From Nitrospinaceae bacterium (GTDB taxonomy: Bacteria > Nitrospinota > Nitrospinia > Nitrospinales > VA-1): a stretch of 5,232 nt of DNA. The DNA lies in contig JAPYPM010000168.1 in NCBI GenBank assembly GCA_029937635.1, forward strand, positions 1 to 5,232, written 5' to 3'. Position numbers and translations under genes: made by a program. Of the stretch, positions 1 through 5,232 are shown one piece after another. Numbering within the stretch: the stretch's first letter is position 1; the number at the start of each line of letters is the position of its first letter. The notes beneath the pieces are model-generated. The model searched no databases. It was not told the origin of the DNA and saw nothing but the letters and a program-made list of their open reading frames with translations.

Positions 1-493
1 CTATAACAGCCTTACCCATCCGGCCTGCCCACTCTGGAATATCACTCAAAGCTCTTGTCCCAATAATGGGGTTTTCTGGATTCGTATTAACATCAAGGAC
101 CGGTGCATAAACCATATTTACTCCTACTGCATGCATTTCTCGACCAAGTGCTAGCCCAAATCGATGGGCAAGTGATTCGGATTGAGCCTTCCCAAGACAA
201 CTTGGCTGCGGAAAATTGCTGAATGGACTTTTCAGCCTCGCTACACGGCCTCCTTCTTGATCCACAGAAATAAATAATGGAACAGAAGCGGGGCAGGATT
301 TTGCTAAAGACTGGAGATCGTTTATCAATTTTATCAATTGATCTGGTTCTTCAAAATTGCGCTCAAATAAGATTAGGCCCCCAATACGAGATTTTACAAT
401 CAGCTTCTCTAACTCAGAATTGAGACAGGTACCACCAAACCCGGTGATGATCATTTGACCGGTTAAATCTTTTAGGGAAAGTTTATTATTCAA
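1..493 (-). CDS. nagZ: Glycoside hydrolase family 3, NagZ-like beta-N-acetylhexosaminidase (5' part only)
   Basis: The first 164 codons of a GH3 hydrolase are visible; the rest lies beyond the left edge. Family knowledge: NagZ-type enzymes remove N-acetylglucosamine from anhydro-muropeptides in the cytoplasm during peptidoglycan recycling. Visible motifs, counted from the proposed start, are LTGQMIITGF (10-19), GGLILFERN (38-46), the substrate-contacting VDQEGGRVARL (77-87), GREMHAVGVN (117-126), and APVLDVNTNPENPIIGTR (130-147), a GH3 signature whose arginine binds substrate in NagZ. The KHFPGHG loop and the catalytic aspartate would follow and are not visible. There is no signal peptide, consistent with a cytoplasmic enzyme. 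I chose the TTG at 491-493 because AGGA lies 9 bases upstream (503-506) and it preserves the usual GH3 opening (LSLKDLTGQ). The first ATG (452-454) would cut into that conserved segment. The frame stays open further upstream without an ATG. The GH3 call is firm; NagZ specificity is likely but rests on half a protein. Confidence 0.88.
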   Translation of the reverse strand, partial: MNNKLSLKDLTGQMIITGFGGTCLNSELEKLIVKSRIGGLILFERNFEEPDQLIKLINDLQSLAKSCPASVPLFISVDQEGGRVARLKSPFSNFPQPSCLGKAQSESLAHRFGLALGREMHAVGVNMVYAPVLDVNTNPENPIIGTRALSDIPEWAGRMGKAVI

Positions 494-502
494 GTTATTG
501 GA

Positions 503-506
503 TCCT
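503..506 (-). promoter_or_regulatory. Ribosome binding site supporting a TTG start
   Basis: AGGA on the minus strand sits 9 bases before the TTG at 491-493 of the GH3 gene. It is the main reason for preferring this non-ATG start over the internal ATG at 452-454, which comes 13 codons later. The match is short, so this is moderate evidence. Confidence 0.45.
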
Positions 507-654
507 GAACTGCCTCTTGGTATAAGGCTTTTCAGAAAGAGGTTGGAGTTAAATACATATAAAAAATTTAAATGGTCGCGCTAGTAAACCAAAAAAATAG
601 CTAAACTAATGAACCGACTCTTTGTAAGAAGCGCTGCACTTATTTAGTTCATTA

Positions 655-663
655 TGCTAACAT
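655..663 (+). promoter_or_regulatory. Possible extended -10 promoter element for the ketosynthase gene
   Basis: TGCTAACAT has the TGn extension followed by TAACAT, which matches four of six bases of the TATAAT consensus. It lies about 35 bases before the ketosynthase start codon. No good -35 hexamer stands at the right distance. In sequence this AT-rich such matches arise by chance, so this is only a candidate. Confidence 0.22.
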
Positions 664-698
664 AATTTACATAGCTTAATTTTATTATAAAAATAAAT

Positions 699-1952
699 AT
701 GCCCCGTAGAGTAGTAGTTACAGGTTTAGGTGCGATAAGTCCAAACGGGATAGGGAAAAATAAATTCTGGGAAAACACCTGCAGTGGCATCAGTGGAATC
801 GTGCGTATTTCGAGTTTTGATCCTACTGGTTTATCATGTCAAATAGCGGGGGAAGTTCAAGGTTTTGATCCCTTAGAATATTTTTCAAAGACAGACCTTA
901 AAAAACTTTCCCGATCTGTTCCGTTAGCAATTGCCGCCTCAAAAGAAGCACTCCATGATTCTGCGATAGACCTGGCCCAATTCAATGAAGAAGATTTTGA
1001 AAGTCTCGGTATTATAGTAGGAACAGGAGGTGCTGGGTTTGATTTCTCTGAAAAACAATTTGAAATATTTTTCTCTGGTCAAAAGAATAAAATCAGTCCA
1101 TATGCTATTTCAAATTCGTTAGTTGGAATGCTTTCAAGTGAGATTTCTATGTATTTCGGTCTTCAGGGACGAAGCCATGTTCTCTCAAACGGGTGCACGA
1201 GTTCTACAGATGCAATCGGATATTCATTTAATTCTATTCGCTCCGGACAAGAAAAATGGGTTTTAACTGGTGGTGTTGAATCTTGTGTTACTCCAGCTAT
1301 GATGCTTGGATTCGAGCGAATGCGAGTCAACCCAACTCAATATAACAATGACCCAACGCGCGGCTCTCGTCCCTTTAATCTAGATCGAGATGGTTTTGTG
1401 TTATCAGAAGGAAGTTGGATGTTGATTCTTGAGGAGTTAGAACATGCAAATCAACGTGACGCACCAATCTATGGCGAGGTTCTTGGATACGGATCAACTT
1501 GTGATGCATATCATAGAGTAGCTATTATGCCCGACGGGAAACAATCAAGCCGAGCACTCCATTTAGCACTTAAAGATGCAAAAATAAATAAGGATCAAGT
1601 CGATTATATTAACTTTCATGGTACTTCAACGATCGTTAACGACAAAGTAGAAACTCTAGCTGTTAAAAATTTATTCAACAGCCTATCCCAAAAAATCCCA
1701 GTAAGCTCAACTAAATCTATGACCGGTCACCCTCAGGGGGCATCAGGAGCACTTGGTGTTACCGTTTCTTTACTTTCTTTATGTAATAATTTTTTAACAC
1801 CAACCATCAACCAAGAAAGTCCTGATCCAGAGTGCAATTTGGATTACGTCCCAAATATAGGGCGGGAGAAAAATCTTAGTATTGCTATAAGTAATTGTAT
1901 ATCTTTTGGAAGTAAAAATTCAGCTCTCGTGCTGGGGAAGTTTTCGAGATAA
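699..1952 (+). CDS. FabF-like beta-ketoacyl-ACP synthase (divergent, full length)
   Basis: This 417-residue protein is a complete thiolase-fold condensing enzyme, about the length of FabF. The family joins an enzyme-bound acyl group to malonyl-ACP with loss of CO2. It opens with the classical RRVVVTGLGAISPNGIG. The catalytic set is intact: Cys166 in SNGCTSSTDAIG, His307 in FHGTST, Lys339 in SSTKS, and His344 in TGHPQGASGA. The ND..E motif after the first histidine is present (314-318). Unlike standard FabF, the nucleophile sits in NGCTSS rather than CATG-type sequence, a CDAYH motif occupies 268-272, and the C-terminal loop is SFGSKN (402-407) where FabF has GFGG.N. These features match a FabF-like subfamily that I recall as widespread but functionally undefined. 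No ACP, ketoreductase or dehydratase gene is adjacent, so a housekeeping fabF role is not supported. The ATG fits the family N-terminus, but no Shine-Dalgarno sequence precedes it. Fold and reaction class are firm; substrate is unknown. Confidence 0.93.
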   Translation: MPRRVVVTGLGAISPNGIGKNKFWENTCSGISGIVRISSFDPTGLSCQIAGEVQGFDPLEYFSKTDLKKLSRSVPLAIAASKEALHDSAIDLAQFNEEDFESLGIIVGTGGAGFDFSEKQFEIFFSGQKNKISPYAISNSLVGMLSSEISMYFGLQGRSHVLSNGCTSSTDAIGYSFNSIRSGQEKWVLTGGVESCVTPAMMLGFERMRVNPTQYNNDPTRGSRPFNLDRDGFVLSEGSWMLILEELEHANQRDAPIYGEVLGYGSTCDAYHRVAIMPDGKQSSRALHLALKDAKINKDQVDYINFHGTSTIVNDKVETLAVKNLFNSLSQKIPVSSTKSMTGHPQGASGALGVTVSLLSLCNNFLTPTINQESPDPECNLDYVPNIGREKNLSIAISNCISFGSKNSALVLGKFSR

Positions 1953-1998
1953 AACAACCCTGCATTTGCTTGATTTAAAATATCACCATTCCGAAAAA

Positions 1999-2250
1999 TC
2001 AGCGGTAAGGCATTTTATTGCCTTGAAGTTGACTCTCAATGTCCTTTTCAAACTGGTTTTCTAAGCGTACAAACTCTTCAAATTCTTTTGGGCTTTTAAA
2101 CTCAAAGGCACGTGGTTCTTTTTGCCCACAAATCTCTTCATCTTGATCAACAGTTAATATGTTTTTTTCAACAATTCGAATTGAAAATTTTTTACGCGTC
2201 TTAAATTTTTCAAAGATTTCTCTATAAACTGGCTCTAAATTGAGTGCCAT
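1999..2250 (-). CDS. Small hypothetical protein, 83 residues
   Basis: I do not recognise this protein. It is soluble and highly charged, with many Glu and Lys residues, one cysteine (Cys41), no signal peptide and no membrane segment. By eye it alternates a likely helix (5-19), a strand-like stretch (22-34), a short strand (48-52) and a long charged helix (55-76), which suggests a compact alpha-beta domain. The case for a real gene is a good Shine-Dalgarno sequence, GGAG at 2258-2261, seven bases before the ATG, and the gene filling the space up to the convergent ketosynthase gene with a 46-base gap. It does not overlap any other gene. It has no co-directional neighbour and must have its own promoter in the AT-rich spacer to its right. 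Its function is unknown. Confidence 0.72.
   Translation of the reverse strand: MALNLEPVYREIFEKFKTRKKFSIRIVEKNILTVDQDEEICGQKEPRAFEFKSPKEFEEFVRLENQFEKDIESQLQGNKMPYR
2007..2024. repeat. Short perfect inverted repeat at the end of the 83-residue gene
   Basis: AAGGCA and TGCCTT form a perfect 6-bp stem around a 6-base loop, inside the last codons of the small minus-strand gene and 54 bases past the ketosynthase stop. On the minus strand a run of five T follows after about 8 bases, too far for a classical intrinsic terminator. On the plus strand no T run follows. It could help end one or both of the convergent transcripts, but it could also be coincidence. Confidence 0.3.
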
Positions 2251-2257
2251 AATAAAG

Positions 2258-2261
2258 CTCC
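2258..2261 (-). promoter_or_regulatory. Ribosome binding site of the 83-residue gene
   Basis: GGAG on the minus strand stands seven bases before the ATG (2248-2250). Spacing and sequence are close to ideal. It is the clearest Shine-Dalgarno sequence in the window and the strongest single argument that the small gene is translated. Confidence 0.65.
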
Positions 2262-2302
2262 ATGTATTGCTGTTTCTAATAGCTTAAATTAAGTTTAATA
2301 CT

Positions 2303-2317
2303 AATTGAAAGTGATTT
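2303..2317 (+). repeat. Direct repeat, copy 1
   Basis: AATTGAAAGTGATTT matches copy 2 at 2391-2405 in 14 of 15 positions, with starts 88 bases apart. It lies upstream of the 83-residue gene. Two copies could be operator half-sites or a chance match in AT-rich DNA; nothing else supports either reading. Confidence 0.3.
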
Positions 2318-2390
2318 AAAAAAATTTACCGCTGTTTAGTATAAATTATAGCCAAAGAATATCATATCTCCATAAAAATATACTTTAAAA

Positions 2391-2405
2391 AATTGAAAAT
2401 GATTT
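2391..2405 (+). repeat. Direct repeat, copy 2
   Basis: AATTGAAAATGATTT is the second copy, differing from the first by one base (G to A at position 9). The bases after it diverge: T run here, A run after copy 1. Confidence 0.3.
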
Positions 2406-2440
2406 TTTTACTCTAAATCAGTTTCTTCTTTCAGAGAGAT

Positions 2441-2497
2441 ATGTTATTTTCTTTGATGAGATTGTTGAAAATCTATAAAGATATTCTTTTTTTATAG
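2441..2497 (+). other. Possible 18-codon leader or mini-ORF
   Basis: An ATG preceded by the purine-rich stretch AGAGAGAT opens an 18-codon frame, MLFSLMRLLKIYKDILFL, ending in TAG. Six of its 18 residues are leucine. Its stop codon lies inside the right arm of a hairpin that runs into six T residues. That arrangement recalls leader peptides of attenuators, but the purine stretch abuts the ATG too closely for an ideal Shine-Dalgarno sequence, and a frame this short is expected by chance. I list it as a candidate only. Confidence 0.18.
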
Positions 2498-2506
2498 ATA
2501 TTTTTT
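2471..2506 (+). terminator. Terminator-like AT-rich hairpin with T run
   Basis: The arms ATCTATAAA (2471-2479) and TTTATAGAT (2491-2499) are perfectly complementary. One G-U and one A-U pair extend the stem to 11 bp (2471-2481 with 2489-2499), leaving a 7-base loop. An A and then six T (2501-2506) follow. The shape is that of an intrinsic terminator, but the stem has only one G-C pair and would be weak. No annotated plus-strand gene lies upstream for it to end. It may act within the leader of the 482-residue gene, or be fortuitous. Confidence 0.3.
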
Positions 2507-2618
2507 CCATTAGTAGTATTCATATACATAAAAAATATTTCAACAAAAGAAAACTACTTGTTTCCTAAGTAACCTCAACATCGACTGCCCTAACGTTTAG
2601 TAAACAGGCTCTTAAAAT

Positions 2619-4067
2619 ATGCCCGCCAAATTAACACTTAATAAATTAGCTGAGAACTTAATTCTTAAGTCCAATACCTCCTTCACATCCGATGATTTTG
2701 AAAAAAAAATTCTAGCCCTATGGCACCAAGAAATACCAACTTCTACCTTAAAGAGGTTAAAGAAAAAATTATCCTCCCATAATGATCTAATCGAAACGAA
2801 TGGAAATTGTTTTTTACCTATTCCTCTAGCTTTGCAAAAAATCAAAAACCTTCCTTTATCGATTCGCTTAAATAGTTTTGAAATCAACAATAAAGTTTTT
2901 TTGCCAGGACATAGACTAATCCCTTTTATCTCAAATAAAAAAAAAGAGTCTGACCTTACTTTTCTTTATTCAGAGAGCAACGAAATAGCAAAACAGAAAC
3001 TACCATTTCTTATCGAAGATATTGTTCCTTACTATCAATACTCTTCTCCAGTCCACTTTCCCGATGAAATCAAATTAAATAATTGGGCATTAGAAAAAAG
3101 TTCGCTACTAGTTACGGCCTGGGATATAAGTCACATTATCCACAAAAATAAACTAGAAGAGGGTGATTTTTTATCCATCAAACTTGCAGACTATGAAAAA
3201 GGTATTTTCCAAGTTCAACCTTGCTACAAAAGGACAAAGCACCTAGCTCGTCTAAAAATGCGGTCACTTTTTTTATCTATGGAAAAAACCCTAAAAAAAC
3301 TTTGTACACTTGATTCTTTTTGTTCAATGGGGATTGAAAAGCAGGTTCTATACACTCTTTATCATATCGACAAAAAATTACTTAATGTCCCAGCGTTTTC
3401 TTTTGTAGATTTCATAGAATCGCTAACTGAGCTTGAAGTAGTAGGTTGTGAAAAAGGTGGGGGAAGACTGGTTCCAGGATCGAATAACTATCTCAACAAT
3501 CTGGTTTGCGAAGAAAAACCAAGAGTATCCAAGGGTGAAATCGGATCACTAGATAAAATATTCTATGATTTGAAGCTTGCATTCAACAAGGATGAATTTG
3601 TATCCATTCTATATACAGTTATGGGATCGGAAGCCTATAAATTAGAATCCGTTTTCAATATATTATTTTTGGGGGAAGGAAAAATTTTCAGTAACAATAA
3701 TCAACAAAAAGTATTCTATAAGCACCTTAGAAAACTATTAAAGAAAATCTACTCTGATTTAAAACAACCTGAATCTAAAGTAATCTCTACCCTTCGTGAC
3801 CAGACCGTTAGTATCAAGCTTAGCTTGATAGAAAGTTTAAGATTCCTTGAAAAAAACGAGGTCGGGCTGAAGGATTTACCACAAGATCTTTTAGATAAAA
3901 TTCACGATCTAGATCACTTTTGTAGAGAAACATTGTCCCGCCTAGCTGATCGGTCTGTCATCCCAGATCTAAAATTCATTCATGATGCAAGGCTTACCAT
4001 TAAAATTATTTTCCCTCATGCAGCTTCCTTAGAAGATGAAATTTATTCGCAACTTGGTTTCTATTAA
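2619..4067 (+). CDS. Protein of unknown function, 482 residues
   Basis: I do not recognise this protein and no catalytic motif stands out. It has no signal peptide or membrane segment, so it is probably cytoplasmic. The first ~75 residues look like a winged-helix domain: a helix (5-17), FTSDDFEKKILALW (22-35), a candidate recognition helix rich in Lys and Arg (42-52, TLKRLKKKLSS), then a beta-hairpin-like LIETNGNCFLP (57-67). This is a judgement from pattern, not a match. A middle part carries FLPGHRLIPF (94-103) and a segment around 164-200 with AWDI, EGDFLSIKLADY and GIF. The C-terminal third is helical and charged. Lysine is frequent and the gene looks richer in A and T than miaB. Only a weak AGG (2606-2608, 10 bases away) precedes the ATG. 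It ends 18 bases from the convergent miaB. The long uninterrupted frame with ordinary amino acid composition makes it a real gene; its role is unknown. Confidence 0.85.
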   Translation: MPAKLTLNKLAENLILKSNTSFTSDDFEKKILALWHQEIPTSTLKRLKKKLSSHNDLIETNGNCFLPIPLALQKIKNLPLSIRLNSFEINNKVFLPGHRLIPFISNKKKESDLTFLYSESNEIAKQKLPFLIEDIVPYYQYSSPVHFPDEIKLNNWALEKSSLLVTAWDISHIIHKNKLEEGDFLSIKLADYEKGIFQVQPCYKRTKHLARLKMRSLFLSMEKTLKKLCTLDSFCSMGIEKQVLYTLYHIDKKLLNVPAFSFVDFIESLTELEVVGCEKGGGRLVPGSNNYLNNLVCEEKPRVSKGEIGSLDKIFYDLKLAFNKDEFVSILYTVMGSEAYKLESVFNILFLGEGKIFSNNNQQKVFYKHLRKLLKKIYSDLKQPESKVISTLRDQTVSIKLSLIESLRFLEKNEVGLKDLPQDLLDKIHDLDHFCRETLSRLADRSVIPDLKFIHDARLTIKIIFPHAASLEDEIYSQLGFY

Positions 4068-4085
4068 ATAAAACGTTTTTTTAGT

Positions 4086-5232
4086 CTATCTTGACAACGC
4101 AGCTTTTTTTAGCTCCCCAGTTTTTAATTTTTTATTTTCCTTCAAGAAAACCCCTCGGCCCTTTAGCACATGACCGGTAGCTTCTTCCACAATAACTTTT
4201 ACCATATCACCTTCGCCAATCCGTCTTTCATCTCCTTTAAAATGAACTGACCAATATTGAGCACTTCGCCCTCTAAAATCTGCATCTGCTTTAGAACTCT
4301 CACTTTCTACCAAAACTTCTACTTCCTTCCCTATAAATTTTTTACCTTGTTCAAGAGTTAATCTTTTTTGCAATTCAATCGTTCTTTGCAAACGATCTGA
4401 CTTCATTGACTGCGGAACTGTATCCGGAAAATCCTGGGCTGGTGTATTAGGGCGCGAACTATAACTGAACATATAACTATTATTGAATTTTATTTTTTCC
4501 ATCAAATCAAGAGTATCTTCGAATTCTGATTCCGATTCACCCGGGTAACCTACAATGATATCGGTGGATAATGCCATATCTGGTACAACCATTTTAAGTT
4601 CCTCTATTATGGAAATATATTCTTCTATCGTATGCATTCTACGCATTTCTTTGAGAATACGATTATTTCCACTTTGTACAGGAAGGTGTAAATGATTAAC
4701 CAAAATATCAATATCTCGATAAGCCGAAATACATTCACTAGTAAAATCTTTTGGATGACTCGTCATGAATCTTAAGCGCTTCAAACCAGATATCGACGCG
4801 ATTCGATATAATAATTCATGAAAAGGAACCGGTCGTTTTAGTCCCCGTTTTCCATAAGCATTGACGTTTTGTCCTAATAAAACAATCTCTCGTACACCTC
4901 TTGAGACTAAAAGTCGAACCTCTTGTTCAATCTCTTCGGCTTCTCGGCTTTTTTCTCGACCACGCGTAAAAGGAACTACGCAGAAGGTACAAAACTTGTC
5001 ACAACCTTTAATTATATTAACAAACGTACTCGAGCCAGGGTTCAATGGAGTTTTCCCGTAAAGCTCAGGAATTTTGTAATTTGTGTCTGTATCAAATTCA
5101 GTCCGCACTACCGGTACTTTCTTTTCTTTAACCTCGTCTATAATCTGGACAATATGCTCCACTCCATCAGGCCCTATAACAAGGTCAACAAACGGCATTT
5201 TGTCCACAAACCGTTCCCCCTCTTGCTGAGCC
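4086..5232 (-). CDS. miaB: MiaB, tRNA-2-methylthio-N6-dimethylallyladenosine synthase (5' end missing)
   Basis: MiaB is a radical SAM methylthiotransferase that converts i6A37 to ms2i6A37 in tRNAs reading codons that start with U. The window shows 381 residues; the first ~60, with two or three N-terminal cluster cysteines, lie beyond the right edge. The visible part opens with AQQEGERF, normally just after the third N-terminal cysteine, then VDLVIGPDG. The radical SAM cluster is CDKFCTFC, with cysteines 77, 81 and 84 counted from the first whole codon (codons near 4980-5003). Further family motifs are GQNVNAYG (120-127), LRFMTSHPKDF (153-163), LHLPVQSGNNRIL (181-193), STDIIVGYPGE (222-232) and YMFSYSSRPNTPA (253-265). 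The C-terminal ~70 residues form a TRAM RNA-binding domain ending around GVFLKE. MiaB rather than RimO or MtaB is supported by the N-terminal AQQEGE and GQNVNAYG sequences. The GTG at 5205-5207 is internal, not the start, because homology continues upstream to the edge. Confidence 0.95.
   Translation of the reverse strand, partial: AQQEGERFVDKMPFVDLVIGPDGVEHIVQIIDEVKEKKVPVVRTEFDTDTNYKIPELYGKTPLNPGSSTFVNIIKGCDKFCTFCVVPFTRGREKSREAEEIEQEVRLLVSRGVREIVLLGQNVNAYGKRGLKRPVPFHELLYRIASISGLKRLRFMTSHPKDFTSECISAYRDIDILVNHLHLPVQSGNNRILKEMRRMHTIEEYISIIEELKMVVPDMALSTDIIVGYPGESESEFEDTLDLMEKIKFNNSYMFSYSSRPNTPAQDFPDTVPQSMKSDRLQRTIELQKRLTLEQGKKFIGKEVEVLVESESSKADADFRGRSAQYWSVHFKGDERRIGEGDMVKVIVEEATGHVLKGRGVFLKENKKLKTGELKKAALSR

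Larger units (their letters stand above)
494..698. other. Divergent intergenic spacer between the GH3 and ketosynthase genes
   Basis: These 205 AT-rich bases separate two genes transcribed away from each other, so promoters for both should lie here. I see no RNA gene and no strong hairpin. A TAG in the GH3 frame near 578-580 bounds how far that gene could extend upstream. Homopolymer A and T runs (around 560-598 and 680-698) dominate the sequence. Confidence 0.5.
2251..2618. other. AT-rich divergent spacer without a recognised gene
   Basis: These 368 bases lie between the divergent 83- and 482-residue genes and must hold both promoters. I found no tRNA or recognisable structured RNA. The contents I can point to are a 15-base imperfect direct repeat (2303-2317 and 2391-2405), a hairpin followed by a T run (2471-2506), an 18-codon mini-ORF overlapping it (2441-2497), and the small palindrome GTTTAGTAAAC at 2595-2605 just before the 482-residue gene. 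Long A and T runs make consensus promoter searching by eye unreliable here. Confidence 0.6.

Noticed and set aside
699..1952. Naming the ketosynthase fabF
   Set aside because: The nucleophile context, CDAYH motif and SFGSKN loop differ from true FabF, and no fab genes are adjacent, so the symbol would claim too much.
2595..2605. GTTTAGTAAAC palindrome just upstream of the 482-residue gene, as an operator
   Set aside because: It is short, and similar strings (GTTTAGTA at 2334, TAGTAAAC near 582) occur in the other AT-rich spacers, so chance explains it.
2251..2618. tRNA, riboswitch, CRISPR array or insertion-sequence remnant in the large spacer
   Set aside because: No cloverleaf, regularly spaced repeats, terminal inverted repeats or transposase fragment was found. 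The only structure is one weak hairpin and one two-copy repeat.
2612..2890. Minus-strand open frame of 92 codons over the start of the 482-residue gene
   Set aside because: It lies wholly opposite the longer gene, has no ribosome binding site I can see, and its sequence resembles no protein. It is a shadow of the real frame.
4070..4083. AAAACGTTTT palindrome with extended T run between the 482-residue gene and miaB, as a terminator
   Set aside because: The palindrome has no loop and only a C-G centre, so it cannot form a useful hairpin. The T run alone is not enough.
4861..5061. Plus-strand open frame of 66 codons inside miaB
   Set aside because: It covers the radical SAM cysteine region of miaB on the opposite strand, where conservation belongs to MiaB.
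5205..5207. GTG as the start codon of miaB
   Set aside because: The eight codons upstream read AQQEGERF, a conserved MiaB segment, so the gene continues past the window edge.

Overview
The window reads as ordinary chromosome of an AT-rich, probably Gram-negative bacterium. The support is a NagZ-type glycoside hydrolase (peptidoglycan recycling), a FabF-like ketosynthase and MiaB (tRNA modification). No plasmid, phage or insertion-sequence gene is visible. The protein sequences look to me like those of uncultured deltaproteobacterial, Nitrospinota or SAR324-like lineages. That is an impression from memory and needs a database search.

Layout, left to right: the 5' part of a family 3 glycoside hydrolase gene on the minus strand (1-493, running off the left edge); a 205-bp divergent spacer; a complete FabF-like ketosynthase gene on the plus strand (699-1952); a convergent 83-residue hypothetical gene on the minus strand (1999-2250); a 368-bp very AT-rich spacer (2251-2618) with a terminator-like hairpin, a tiny ORF and a short direct repeat; a complete 482-residue protein of unknown function on the plus strand (2619-4067); and a convergent miaB on the minus strand (4086-5232, running off the right edge).

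All five genes alternate in strand, so no two can share a transcript and nothing here forms an operon. Each gene has to be judged on its own sequence. Two are confident housekeeping enzymes: the GH3/NagZ-like protein and MiaB. The ketosynthase belongs to the FabF fold family and keeps its full catalytic set, but its motifs differ from standard FabF and no acyl carrier protein or reductase gene lies beside it, so its product is open. The 83- and 482-residue proteins are unrecognised.

I found no convincing new multi-gene system. The best leads are the divergent ketosynthase, the unknown 482-residue protein, and the hairpin/mini-ORF arrangement upstream of that protein.
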